Positions 9,084-17,170 of a DNA stretch of 54,023 nucleotides are shown in pieces. Below the pieces are notes generated by a model. The model searched no databases and was not told the DNA's origin. It saw only the letters and a list, made by a program, of their open reading frames with translations. The stretch covers positions 1-54,023 of the forward strand of contig NZ_JANYGH010000009.1 of assembly GCF_025362475.1 (NCBI RefSeq), given 5' to 3'. Source of the DNA: Mucilaginibacter sp. GTDB lineage: Bacteria > Bacteroidota > Bacteroidia > Sphingobacteriales > Sphingobacteriaceae. The position numbers were made by a program, and so were the translations under genes. The stretch's first letter is position 1; every line of letters begins with the position of its first letter.

Positions 9084-9106
9084 AAAAACTAAGCACTACT
9101 ATATTT

Positions 9107-9952
9107 TTATGCTCTGTTGGCGTTTTTGTGAGATGAAGCAAATGTTTGTACAATGCTAAATCCTGTTTCGTCAATAGCGTAAGTCAGTTTATCAATTTTT
9201 GATGTAAATACGTTGTACATGATAATTGATATAGCTGAAGTACTGATACCTAAAGCTGTATTAATCAAAGCTTCAGAAATGTGTGCTGAAAGTTCAGAAG
9301 GGTTTGGAGCACCAGCGGCGGCTAATGTAGAGAACGCACCAATCATACCGATTACTGTACCTAATAAACCGGTTAATGTACCGATAGATACTAATGTAGC
9401 GATGATGGTTAAGTTTTGCTCTAACATTGGCATTTCTAAAGCTGTAGCTTCTTCAATGTCTTTTTGGATTGCCAAAGTTTTTTGGTCAACATCTAAATTA
9501 GGTTCAGCTTCCATTTCGCCATATTTTTTCAAGGCTGATTTGATAACGTTAGCTACAGAACCTTTTTGTTTGTCGCACTCAGCTGCTGCTGCTGCAATGT
9601 TACCTGCGTTAAGAGAGGACTGGATTTTTCTAACAAAAGAATCAACACTGCCTGTACCTGATGCTTTACCGATTACTACGAAACGCTCGATAGAGAAAAC
9701 GATAACCATTAAAAGGAAACCCATGATCATTGGTACAATAACACCACCTTTGTGTACAGTACCGAAGATATCTGCCGGGTTGCCGTGTTCAACATCTCCG
9801 CCTTTAAAGTGACTTGCATCGCCTAATATGAATATAAAAATACAAGTTGATACTATTAAACAAATAGGAATAGTTAAAGAAGCAAACATGCCCGATGCAC
9901 TTGAGCTTTCTTTCTTAACAGGAGTAGTTGGTTTTGTTGGTGCGTTTGCCAT
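9107..9952 (-). CDS. exbB: MotA/TolQ/ExbB proton channel family protein
   Basis: Proton-channel subunit that powers TonB (281 residues). Three membrane segments are visible: about residues 24-44, 72-93 (GGVIVPMIMGFLLMVIVFSI) and a long C-terminal pair from about 175 to 250, in which LLGTVIGMIGAF and ALGISTSAISIIMYNVF match the MotA/ExbB domain. It is first in the exbB-exbD-exbD-tonB operon. A TATTTTTG -7 box lies about 75 bases upstream of the ATG. Confidence 0.95.
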   Translation of the reverse strand: MANAPTKPTTPVKKESSSASGMFASLTIPICLIVSTCIFIFILGDASHFKGGDVEHGNPADIFGTVHKGGVIVPMIMGFLLMVIVFSIERFVVIGKASGTGSVDSFVRKIQSSLNAGNIAAAAAECDKQKGSVANVIKSALKKYGEMEAEPNLDVDQKTLAIQKDIEEATALEMPMLEQNLTIIATLVSIGTLTGLLGTVIGMIGAFSTLAAAGAPNPSELSAHISEALINTALGISTSAISIIMYNVFTSKIDKLTYAIDETGFSIVQTFASSHKNANRA

Positions 9953-10363
9953 TACTTTTAATTTTTAGTTTTTAGTTTTTGTTTATATTATAAGTTAGTT
10001 AAAATGTGCTCTAAAATGCGAATAACAAAAATAGAATTTTATTGAAATAAAAAAATCATTTATATTATTCTTTACAATTTTTTAATACCAAATTACATTT
10101 TGTGTGCAATTGGATATAAATAACGTAATAATGTCTGATTATTGTGTGTTGCCACTACAATTATTTGCAATGAAAACCATTTTTTTTAATATTATCAAGC
10201 AATCCTGATAAAATTTATGCTACTATTTCGTTACACTTCAAATTGGCGCGGCATTTATTATGCCCGTAATGCGAAACTCTGATAGCAAGGTTTAAATTTT
10301 CCAGTGTAAAAAATACGCTATCAATTGGTTTAATATTTGGTTAATGAGGCACTTATACAGCAG
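9953..10363. other. Gene-free AT-rich stretch upstream of exbB
   Basis: These 411 bases have no open frame that I can support. They hold the exbB leader and promoter at the left end. The remainder is very AT-rich with no strong hairpin and no recognisable gene remnant. Confidence 0.6.
10026..10033 (-). promoter_or_regulatory. exbB -7 box TATTTTTG
   Basis: The minus strand reads TATTTTTG, a full match to TANNTTTG, about 75 bases before the exbB start. A matching -33 TTG is not clear. Confidence 0.4.
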
Positions 10364-10699
10364 TTATCCGCCGGCCTTTTTTGCTTTATAGCCATCGGTT
10401 TGCAGCAGGATTAATATTTTATCCCTGAAATCACCCTGGATCAATATTTCGCCCTCTTTTACCGAACCGCCCACCCCGCATTTTGTTTTTAGCTTTTTTC
10501 CAATCGATTCCAGATCGGTATCAGTGCCTACAAAACCGGTTATCCGGGTAACCAATTTACTTCCACCCTTCCTATCAAGATATATTTTAAAGTTTTGCTG
10601 TTGTGGTGGCAGGGTTTGAGCAGCATTACTGCCATTTTCCTGGTATTCAAAGTCGGGATCGGTTGAATAAACTACACCTGTAAAATTCTTCTTAGCCAT
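10364..10699 (-). CDS. SUI1/eIF1-like translation initiation factor family protein
   Basis: Bacterial relative of eukaryotic eIF1 (YciH-like), 111 residues. The SUI1 domain covers about residues 36-108 with [14 protein letters not shown], the [20 protein letters not shown] signature and the closing [15 protein letters not shown]. In E. coli the homologue affects start-site discrimination but is not essential; its role here is inferred. It lies 13 bases after the lipid kinase gene and is probably its co-transcribed partner. Confidence 0.9.
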   Translation of the reverse strand: MAKKNFTGVVYSTDPDFEYQENGSNAAQTLPPQQQNFKIYLDRKGGSKLVTRITGFVGTDTDLESIGKKLKTKCGVGGSVKEGEILIQGDFRDKILILLQTDGYKAKKAGG

Positions 10700-10712
10700 A
10701 ATAATCTATTTT

Positions 10713-11594
10713 TTAATAGCCGGGGCCTACAATTACTTTTAATGAGCCGGGTATTATATTAATATGTATATCGGTATCCATTACATGTGGCTCGCCGTCA
10801 AGATGGATAGGCCCCGCCTTTTGCCGGGTAATCTTTATGTTCTTTCCTCTTATAATTTCAATATACTTAGAGGATTCAATTGTTTTAAGCATCAGGCGTG
10901 CGCCAATCTCGGGCAGGCGCCATATGGGGAATTTTTGAATCACACACACATCCAGTAAACCATCCTGCACCGATGCCTTTGGTGAAATGTGCACATCATT
11001 ACCCCATTGTGATGAATTGGCAATACTTATAATAAAAGCTTCGCGCTCGTATATTTTTCCATCAATTTCAATCCGGTACTCCTGAGATTTATAGTTCATA
11101 ATCTCCTGCATGGTTGATTTGATGTAGGTTAAAAAACCCCTCTTTTTACCATGCGAAAATACTTCGGCAATGTGAGCATCAAAACCCATACCTGCCATAT
11201 TAAAAAACGGCAAACCGTTCATCTGTCCCGAATCAATGGTTTCTATTTTATAGGCACTTAACGCTTTTATTGATTCGGCAGTATTCATCGGAATTCCTAA
11301 AAACCGGGCCAATCCGTTTCCTGAGCCAAAGGGAACCACACCTAAAGCGGTGCTGCTACCCACAATTGCCGAAGATATCTCATTTACAGTACCATCACCG
11401 CCAACAGCAACCACCACATCAAACTTATTTGCCGCTTCGCCGGCTATTATTCGGGCATGTGATACACCATCACTATAAACAATGTCGGCATTAAACACAT
11501 TCTTATCAAGGTTCTGGTCTATCAACTCTGGCACACCATCCTTCTTCTTCCCCCCCGATATCGGATTTATTATAAATAACGCTTTACGTTTCAA
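10713..11594 (-). CDS. Diacylglycerol kinase family lipid kinase
   Basis: Lipid kinase of the DagK/YegS type (293 residues); it phosphorylates diacylglycerol or a related lipid with ATP. The catalytic core shows NPISGGKK near residue 10, GGDGT at 65-69 and PFGSGNGLARFLG near 97. The C-terminal lid contains the LLDVCVIQKF strand and a DGEP motif. The start must be TTG at 11594, because a TAG stop immediately precedes it and no ATG lies near. A TACTTTTG -7 box is found 29 bases upstream. Divergent from metK. Confidence 0.92.
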   Translation of the reverse strand: MKRKALFIINPISGGKKKDGVPELIDQNLDKNVFNADIVYSDGVSHARIIAGEAANKFDVVVAVGGDGTVNEISSAIVGSSTALGVVPFGSGNGLARFLGIPMNTAESIKALSAYKIETIDSGQMNGLPFFNMAGMGFDAHIAEVFSHGKKRGFLTYIKSTMQEIMNYKSQEYRIEIDGKIYEREAFIISIANSSQWGNDVHISPKASVQDGLLDVCVIQKFPIWRLPEIGARLMLKTIESSKYIEIIRGKNIKITRQKAGPIHLDGEPHVMDTDIHINIIPGSLKVIVGPGY

Positions 11595-11622
11595 CTATCT
11601 GTATTAATATTAAATAAAGTAT

Positions 11623-11630
11623 CAAAAGTA
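11623..11630 (-). promoter_or_regulatory. Lipid kinase -7 box TACTTTTG
   Basis: The minus strand reads TACTTTTG (fits TANNTTTG), 28 bases before the TTG start. It is back to back with the metK promoter, whose -7 box lies about 30 bases to the right on the other strand. Confidence 0.4.
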
Positions 11631-11660
11631 AATGTATTTTCGGCTTTGTAAAATTTGTTT

Positions 11661-11668
11661 TATTTTTG
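11661..11668 (+). promoter_or_regulatory. metK -7 box TATTTTTG
   Basis: TATTTTTG fits the Bacteroidota -7 consensus. Initiation 5-8 bases downstream would fall at about 11674-11676, just before the first stem of the SAM riboswitch, which supports both calls. No clear -33 box. Confidence 0.5.
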
Positions 11669-11675
11669 CTACCCG

Positions 11676-11749
11676 AAAGTGGAATGATTTAATTGATTAC
11701 CGACAGGTAACTGGATTGCAACCACGTAAAAAAGTGCTAAAACCAATGC
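11676..11749 (+). ncRNA. SAM-II-type riboswitch in the metK leader
   Basis: The element has the order of parts of the SAM-II (SAM-alpha) aptamer: stem arm GUGG (11679-11682), conserved UGAUUUAA, an insert, conserved AUUGCAA, return arm CCAC (11722-11725), then GUAAAAAAGUGCUAAAA and a pseudoknot arm. UGG (11712-11714) can pair with CCA (11743-11745), in the place where classic members pair CC with GG, so the contact is kept with different bases. An extra UUACC-GACA-GGUAA hairpin lies in loop 1. It should bind S-adenosylmethionine and repress the SAM synthetase gene 68 bases downstream. How the bound form blocks expression is not obvious from the sequence. Confidence 0.8.
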
Positions 11750-11817
11750 TTCTTTTTACTACGATGCCTTTAAATCTCCTCTTTTGCTGTTTTAAATTAA
11801 TTGTATAAAAATTTTAT

Positions 11818-13068
11818 ATGCCATATTTATTTACTTCTGAATCCGTATCAGAAGGACATCCCGATAAAGTTGCAGACCAGATCTCAGACGCGCTGATAGA
11901 TCATTTTTTAGCTTTCGACCCCAATTCAAAAGTTGCCTGCGAAACGCTGGTAACTACCGGGCAGGTATTTTTGGCCGGCGAAGTAAAATCAAAAGCTTAT
12001 TTAGATGTACAAAAAATAGCCCGCGAGGTAATCAACAAAATTGGTTACACCAAAGGTGAATATATGTTTGACGGCAGCTCATGCGGTGTGCTATCAGCTA
12101 TTCATGAACAATCGCCGGATATTAACCAGGGTGTTGACCGCCAGGCTAAAGAAGAGCAGGGCGCCGGCGACCAGGGTATGATGTTTGGTTATGCTACTGT
12201 AGAAACCGATAACTATATGCCTTTGGCTTTGGATATAGCTCACGCCTTACTAATTGAGCTTGCAGCTATCCGTCGCGAAAACAGCGAGATCAATTACCTT
12301 CGCCCGGATGCAAAATCGCAGGTGACGTTAGAATATAGCGATGACAACAAACCACAGCGCATTGATGCCATTGTTATCTCCACACAACACGACGATTTTG
12401 ACGAAGAGAAAGCAATGCTTGCCAAAATCAGTGCAGATATCATCAGTATCCTGATTCCTCGTGTTAAAGCAAAATATCCAAAATACGCCCACTTTTTTAA
12501 CGATCAGATCAAATACCATATTAACCCAACCGGCAAATTTGTTATTGGCGGTCCACATGGCGATACTGGTTTAACCGGTCGTAAAATTATTGTGGATACT
12601 TATGGTGGTAAAGGTGCACACGGTGGTGGCGCATTTTCAGGTAAAGATCCTTCAAAGGTTGATCGTTCTGCTGCTTATGCCACACGCCATATTGCCAAAA
12701 ACCTGGTTGCCGCCGGCGTTTGCGACGAAGTTTTGGTACAGGTATCATATGCTATAGGCGTGGCCCAGCCAATGGGTATTTACGTAAACACCTACGGCAC
12801 TGCCAAAGTTCAATTACACGATGGAGAAATAGCCAAAATAGTAGAGGCTGTTTTCAATATGACTCCATACGCCATTGAAACCCGCTTTAAGCTGCGTAAC
12901 CCTATTTACAGTGAAACCGCCGCTTATGGTCACTTTGGTAAACCAAGCGAAACCGTAACTAAAACTTTTATTGCCCATGACGGCAGCGAACTAAAACGCG
13001 AAGTGGAACTTTTCACCTGGGAAAAATTAGATTATGTTGATAAAGTAAAAGCAGCCTTTGGGTTGTAA
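11818..13068 (+). CDS. metK: S-adenosylmethionine synthetase
   Basis: Makes S-adenosylmethionine from methionine and ATP in the cytoplasm; 416 residues. Motifs: [14 protein letters not shown] near residues 12-25 (methionine and metal site), [12 protein letters not shown] near residue 117, and [19 protein letters not shown] near residue 270 (ATP and phosphate binding). The central part is somewhat longer than in E. coli MetK, as is usual in Bacteroidota. It is preceded by a SAM-II-type riboswitch, giving feedback by the product, and followed by a strong terminator, so it is probably monocistronic. Confidence 0.98.
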   Translation: MPYLFTSESVSEGHPDKVADQISDALIDHFLAFDPNSKVACETLVTTGQVFLAGEVKSKAYLDVQKIAREVINKIGYTKGEYMFDGSSCGVLSAIHEQSPDINQGVDRQAKEEQGAGDQGMMFGYATVETDNYMPLALDIAHALLIELAAIRRENSEINYLRPDAKSQVTLEYSDDNKPQRIDAIVISTQHDDFDEEKAMLAKISADIISILIPRVKAKYPKYAHFFNDQIKYHINPTGKFVIGGPHGDTGLTGRKIIVDTYGGKGAHGGGAFSGKDPSKVDRSAAYATRHIAKNLVAAGVCDEVLVQVSYAIGVAQPMGIYVNTYGTAKVQLHDGEIAKIVEAVFNMTPYAIETRFKLRNPIYSETAAYGHFGKPSETVTKTFIAHDGSELKREVELFTWEKLDYVDKVKAAFGL

Positions 13069-13090
13069 GCTATCCAATATATATTATTGC

Positions 13091-13124
13091 AAAAAGCGAC
13101 TGGTAAAAATCAGTCGCTTTTTTT
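13091..13124 (+). terminator. metK intrinsic terminator
   Basis: A 12-base perfect stem (13091-13102 with 13111-13122) encloses an 8-base loop and ends in seven T. It lies 23 bases after the metK stop. Confidence 0.9.
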
Positions 13125-13278
13125 GTTTTATATCTGGAACAACGCTATTCAGCTATATCACTGTTACTTGACGATATAAAGTAACGACACTAATTTAATG
13201 ATTTACAATTGCCTTATTTTCAGTAGATTAATAACATGGCTTTGAATTTGCCGTTCTGATAAATAAGACACAAAAGCA

Positions 13279-15801
13279 ATGGCAAATAAATGGGAGGCAG
13301 ATACCTTCAAGAGTGTGATTTTTAAAATTATTTTCCTTTTTATATTTATAGAGCTTTCATGGACACCTGTTTCGCGCGCGCAGGAAAGCAGTTCTGATGA
13401 TCCGTCAATGAAAATTTACCGGGCTACGGCACCGAGGATCAATAATCTCATACATACCAGGCTGGTTGTTAGTTTTGATTATAAAAAACGGTATTTGTAT
13501 GGCAAGGAATGGGTTACAATCAAGCCACACATCTATCCTACTGATTCACTAAGGCTTGACGCTAAAGGAATGGATCTTCATAATATCGCGATAGTAAAAA
13601 ACGGCAAAAATATTCCGTTGAAATATAAGTATGTTGACAGCCTTTCCGTAGCAATACAACTGGATAAAGTTTATAATAATAATGAAAGCTATACCATCTA
13701 CATTAACTATACGGCCAAACCAAACAATTTAAAAACAGGCAGACATGGCATTATAAGGCACAAGGCTTTATTTTTTATTAACCCCGATGGCACCGAAAAG
13801 AATAAACCTACCCAGGTATGGACGCAAAGCGAAACAGAGAGTGCATCTGTATGGTTTCCTACCATTGATAAGCCGAACCAGAAATCGACCGAAGAGATCT
13901 CAATGACTGTTCCTTCAAAGTACGTTACGCTCTCGAACGGCCGATTGGCATCACAAAGAAACAATGCCGATGGAACCCGTACCGATACCTGGAAAATGGA
14001 CCTTCCCCATGCCCCTTATTTATTTATGATGGCTGTTGGAGATTTTAAGATCTATCATGGCAAATGGCGTAATAAAGAAGTTAACTACTACCTGGAGCCC
14101 GAATATGCTCCTTACGCCCGGGAGATTTTTGGGATGACACCGGAAATCATGGAATTTTATTCAAAACTATTGGGCGTTGATTTTCCATGGAATAAATATG
14201 CCCAGGTTGTAGTGCGTGACCACCCGGGTGGTGCTATGGAAAACACCTCGGCTACGTTGCACAGCGAGATAGTTCAAGAAACTTCGCGCGAGCTGATAGA
14301 CGCCAATTACGATGTTGGCAGACAGACTATTGCCCACGAACTGTTTCATCAATGGTTTGGCGATTATGTGACCAGCGAAAGCTGGAGCAACCTTACGGTG
14401 AACGAATCTTTTGCCGATTTTAGCCAAATGCTTTGGGCAGCGCATAAATATGGCAGGGATGAAGCTGATGCCGTTAACTATGCGGCATTACAAAATTACC
14501 TGAGCTCGCCCGATGCACATACTAAAAACCTGGTAAGGTTTTATTACCACGATAGGGAAGATACTTTTGATGCGATTGTAACTTACAATAAAGGAGGGCG
14601 CATTTTAAATATGCTACGCAATTATTTAGGAGATGCCGCATTTTTTAAAGGACTAAACATTTACCTTAAAACGAATGCCTTTAAAACTGCAGAAGCACAC
14701 CAGGTTAGATTAGCTATGGAAGAAGCAAGCGGCCTGGATCTGAACTGGTTTTTTAACCAATGGTATTATGGCGCCGGTCACCCCATATTAAACATCAGTT
14801 ATAAATGGGATAACGAAGCCAAAACCGAAACCGTTTATTTACAGCAAACTCAGCAAGGACAAATATTCAGGCTACCAATGGCTATAGATATTTATGCCGA
14901 TGGAAAAAAAGAACGCCATAAAATTTGGATGAATGATAAAACGGATACTTTAACCCTGCATGTTGCCTCAAAACCCGAACTGGTAAATGTGGATGGTGAT
15001 AAAGTGCTGCTGGCTGAAAAAAAGGATAACAAAACGTTGCAAGAATTAGTGTTTCAATATTTTAACGCCCCTTTATATCAAGACCGTTTGGAAGCAATAG
15101 ATTCGGCAGCAAACCATCAGAATGAACAGGGAGCACAAAAAGTGCTGATAGCAGCCCTGCAGGATAAATATTATGGCTTGCGTATCAAAGCTGTCACGGC
15201 GTTAGATATGAGCAATGATGATATTCATAGTGCAGCTATACCGATACTTACTTTACTGGCCCAAACCGATAAAAATACTTTGGTACGTGCAGCAGCTATC
15301 TCCGTATTAGGTCAACTTAAAGTATCCGCTTATCTCCCTTTATATAAACAGGCATTAAGCAATAAATCTTATGCTGTAGAAGGAGCTGCTTTAAATGCCA
15401 TTGCGTTATTAGATGCCGGGCAAGCCATAACTCTTGCCAAAAACTTTGAAAGCGACAACAAAGGCGAGCTCACCAAAGCTATTGTTGCCGTGTATGCCAA
15501 ATATGGCAACAGCAAACAATGGCCTTATATTTATAATACTTACAACAGTAAAAACGCAAATAACCAGTATAGGATGATAGCTGACCTGGCCGCCATGACC
15601 TCCCGTATTGATACCCCTGCCTACGTACAGCAAGGCATCAATGCTTTGGCTATTTTAGGTACAGATTTCAAACAGTTTGGCTTAGCCCCAAAATTCATTA
15701 AGCTATTGAATGATATAAAAATCGGGCGTTCGCAACTGAACGATGTTATAGGGGCAAAAGCTGCAGATGATGCTATCAAACAGATAAACGACGCGAAGTA
15801 A
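13279..15801 (+). CDS. M1 family metallopeptidase (aminopeptidase N-like), exported
   Basis: Secreted or periplasmic zinc aminopeptidase of 840 residues. A hydrophobic signal segment lies at about residues 14-36, ending in RAQES. The N-terminal beta domain is followed by the thermolysin-like catalytic domain: GGAMEN at residues 317-322 and the zinc site HELFH at 353-357 with the third ligand in NESFADF. After the catalytic part (from about residue 600) comes a series of helical HEAT-like repeats rather than a classic ERAP1-type domain. The ATG has no clear Shine-Dalgarno sequence. It probably digests peptides in the periplasm. Confidence 0.93.
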   Translation: MANKWEADTFKSVIFKIIFLFIFIELSWTPVSRAQESSSDDPSMKIYRATAPRINNLIHTRLVVSFDYKKRYLYGKEWVTIKPHIYPTDSLRLDAKGMDLHNIAIVKNGKNIPLKYKYVDSLSVAIQLDKVYNNNESYTIYINYTAKPNNLKTGRHGIIRHKALFFINPDGTEKNKPTQVWTQSETESASVWFPTIDKPNQKSTEEISMTVPSKYVTLSNGRLASQRNNADGTRTDTWKMDLPHAPYLFMMAVGDFKIYHGKWRNKEVNYYLEPEYAPYAREIFGMTPEIMEFYSKLLGVDFPWNKYAQVVVRDHPGGAMENTSATLHSEIVQETSRELIDANYDVGRQTIAHELFHQWFGDYVTSESWSNLTVNESFADFSQMLWAAHKYGRDEADAVNYAALQNYLSSPDAHTKNLVRFYYHDREDTFDAIVTYNKGGRILNMLRNYLGDAAFFKGLNIYLKTNAFKTAEAHQVRLAMEEASGLDLNWFFNQWYYGAGHPILNISYKWDNEAKTETVYLQQTQQGQIFRLPMAIDIYADGKKERHKIWMNDKTDTLTLHVASKPELVNVDGDKVLLAEKKDNKTLQELVFQYFNAPLYQDRLEAIDSAANHQNEQGAQKVLIAALQDKYYGLRIKAVTALDMSNDDIHSAAIPILTLLAQTDKNTLVRAAAISVLGQLKVSAYLPLYKQALSNKSYAVEGAALNAIALLDAGQAITLAKNFESDNKGELTKAIVAVYAKYGNSKQWPYIYNTYNSKNANNQYRMIADLAAMTSRIDTPAYVQQGINALAILGTDFKQFGLAPKFIKLLNDIKIGRSQLNDVIGAKAADDAIKQINDAK

Positions 15802-15802
15802 C

Positions 15803-15904
15803 CTGATCACCATTGCTGATTATGGCCCGGGTTTGCCTGCAGCATTCAATATCAAGGAAATAAACTCAATGATGTACATCCAAAATTTCTACAGAATTAA
15901 TTAG
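15803..15904 (+). pseudogene. Possible remnant of a sensor histidine kinase ATPase domain
   Basis: Directly after the M1 stop a start-less open stretch of 33 codons reads LITIADYGPGLPAAFNI and continues to a TAG at 15902. The segment ADYGPGLP has the D-x-G-x-G pattern of the N-G1 box of GHKL/HATPase domains, with the preceding hydrophobic strand also in place. Neither the upstream nor the downstream boxes of a kinase are present. It is probably a decayed fragment, though a chance match cannot be excluded. Confidence 0.35.
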
Positions 15905-15930
15905 GTAAATTGCGTAAAAACCAATTACTT

Positions 15931-16965
15931 ATGAAAAACTTAAACCTACTACCAGCAACCATCCTGGTTGCCATTTTTATAATAACCAATCCCATTTACT
16001 CCAGGGCCCAGCAAAAAACCGGGTTTCATATATTGAAGAATATTCCTGTTAACAGCAATGGCGGCTGGGATTATATAACTGTTGATGGGGCTCATAAACG
16101 CATTTACACATCACATGGTAACCAGGTTAATATTTTATCAACCGCCGGCGATTCTATAAGCTATATCCCCAATACTCCGGGTGTACATGGTATTGCACTG
16201 GTTAATGCATTAAATAAGGGCTATATCAGCACCGGGCGTGCTAATAAGGTAATTGTGTTTGATCTTACAAGCTTCAAGGTTTTGGGCGAGATTCCTGTAG
16301 GTACAAATCCAGATGCTATATTTTATGAACCCTTTGCAAAAAAGGTATACGCATTTAATGGCCGAAGCATGGATGCCACTGTTATTGATGTGGCTACAGA
16401 TAAAGTTGTAGCCACCATCCCCTTAGGAGCAAAGCCCGAAACCGGTGTATCTGATGGAAAAGGAAAGGTGTTTGTAAATGCAGAAACCACAAACGAAATA
16501 GTGGTGATAAACGCCACCACCTTAAAAGTACAGGACAGGTATAAAATTAACGGTGGCGATGAGCCATCAGGCCTGGACATCGATCGTAAAACCAACCGTT
16601 TATTTATTGGTTGCGGCGGCAATAAAACCATGGTGATCATGGATGCCACTAACGGTAAAAACCTGGCTAAATTCCCTATTGGCGGCTGCGACGGCCTGGT
16701 ATTTGATCCTGAACTAAAAACAGCCTACGCTTCAAACGGCGAAGGAACAATAAGTGTGGTAAGAGAAATCAATGCTAATAAATTTGAATTTGTGGAGAAT
16801 ATTCCATCTGAGCCCAGCGCACGTACAATCGGTATTGATCTGCTAACACACAGGCTTTATTTACCGGCAGCTAAAACCACTCACGTAGCCGCAACAACAG
16901 AAAACCCAAACCCACGGCCCAAACAAGTACCCGGCACGTTTCATATAATTGAAGTTGGAAAATAA
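15931..16965 (+). CDS. Exported YncE-like beta-propeller protein
   Basis: Seven-bladed beta-propeller type protein of 344 residues with a signal peptide (hydrophobic run then YSRAQQ). Repeated strands of the form YITVDGAHKRIYTSHGNQVNIL, VYAFNGRSMDATVIDVATDKVVATIPLG (shortened here) and TNRLFIGCGGNKTMVIMDA mark the blades. I place the start at the ATG of 15931 because it begins directly before the signal peptide; a TTG 21 bases earlier is in frame but less likely. Function unknown; such proteins often bind ligands or partners in the periplasm. Confidence 0.85.
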   Translation: MKNLNLLPATILVAIFIITNPIYSRAQQKTGFHILKNIPVNSNGGWDYITVDGAHKRIYTSHGNQVNILSTAGDSISYIPNTPGVHGIALVNALNKGYISTGRANKVIVFDLTSFKVLGEIPVGTNPDAIFYEPFAKKVYAFNGRSMDATVIDVATDKVVATIPLGAKPETGVSDGKGKVFVNAETTNEIVVINATTLKVQDRYKINGGDEPSGLDIDRKTNRLFIGCGGNKTMVIMDATNGKNLAKFPIGGCDGLVFDPELKTAYASNGEGTISVVREINANKFEFVENIPSEPSARTIGIDLLTHRLYLPAAKTTHVAATTENPNPRPKQVPGTFHIIEVGK

Positions 16966-17046
16966 AACCAACCCATCAACTTAATTTGGCTACTGTATTG
17001 CGGAATGGGCCTGGCGGGCAATCAGGTATTGATATTAATATAGTTT

Positions 17047-17081
17047 AGTTGCGCTCGTTTAACTTACAAACAAGCGCAACT
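17047..17081. repeat. Long imperfect inverted repeat upstream of purD
   Basis: Arms of 14 bases (17047-17060 and 17068-17081) pair with one mismatch around a 7-base loop. No T-run follows on either strand, so it is a weak terminator for the YncE-like gene at best. It could be a regulatory or mobile palindrome. Confidence 0.4.
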
Positions 17082-17157
17082 GAACTGAAAAACGAAGATC
17101 AAAATCCTTCATCCTTCGTCTTTTAACCTTCATCTTAAAATCTTTCGTCCAAAAACC

Positions 17158-17165
17158 TATCTTTG
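17158..17165 (+). promoter_or_regulatory. purD -7 box TATCTTTG, 5 bases before the ATG
   Basis: TATCTTTG fits TANNTTTG and is followed by CCCAC and then the purD ATG. This leaves no room for a Shine-Dalgarno sequence and predicts a leaderless or nearly leaderless message. Confidence 0.5.
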
Positions 17166-17170
17166 CCCAC

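Noticed and set aside
9213..9812. Long plus-strand open frame (199 codons) opposite exbB
   Set aside because: Antisense shadow of the MotA/ExbB domain; no own signals.
17047..17081. Terminator of the YncE-like gene
   Set aside because: The stem is good but no T-run follows on the plus strand; kept only as an inverted repeat.
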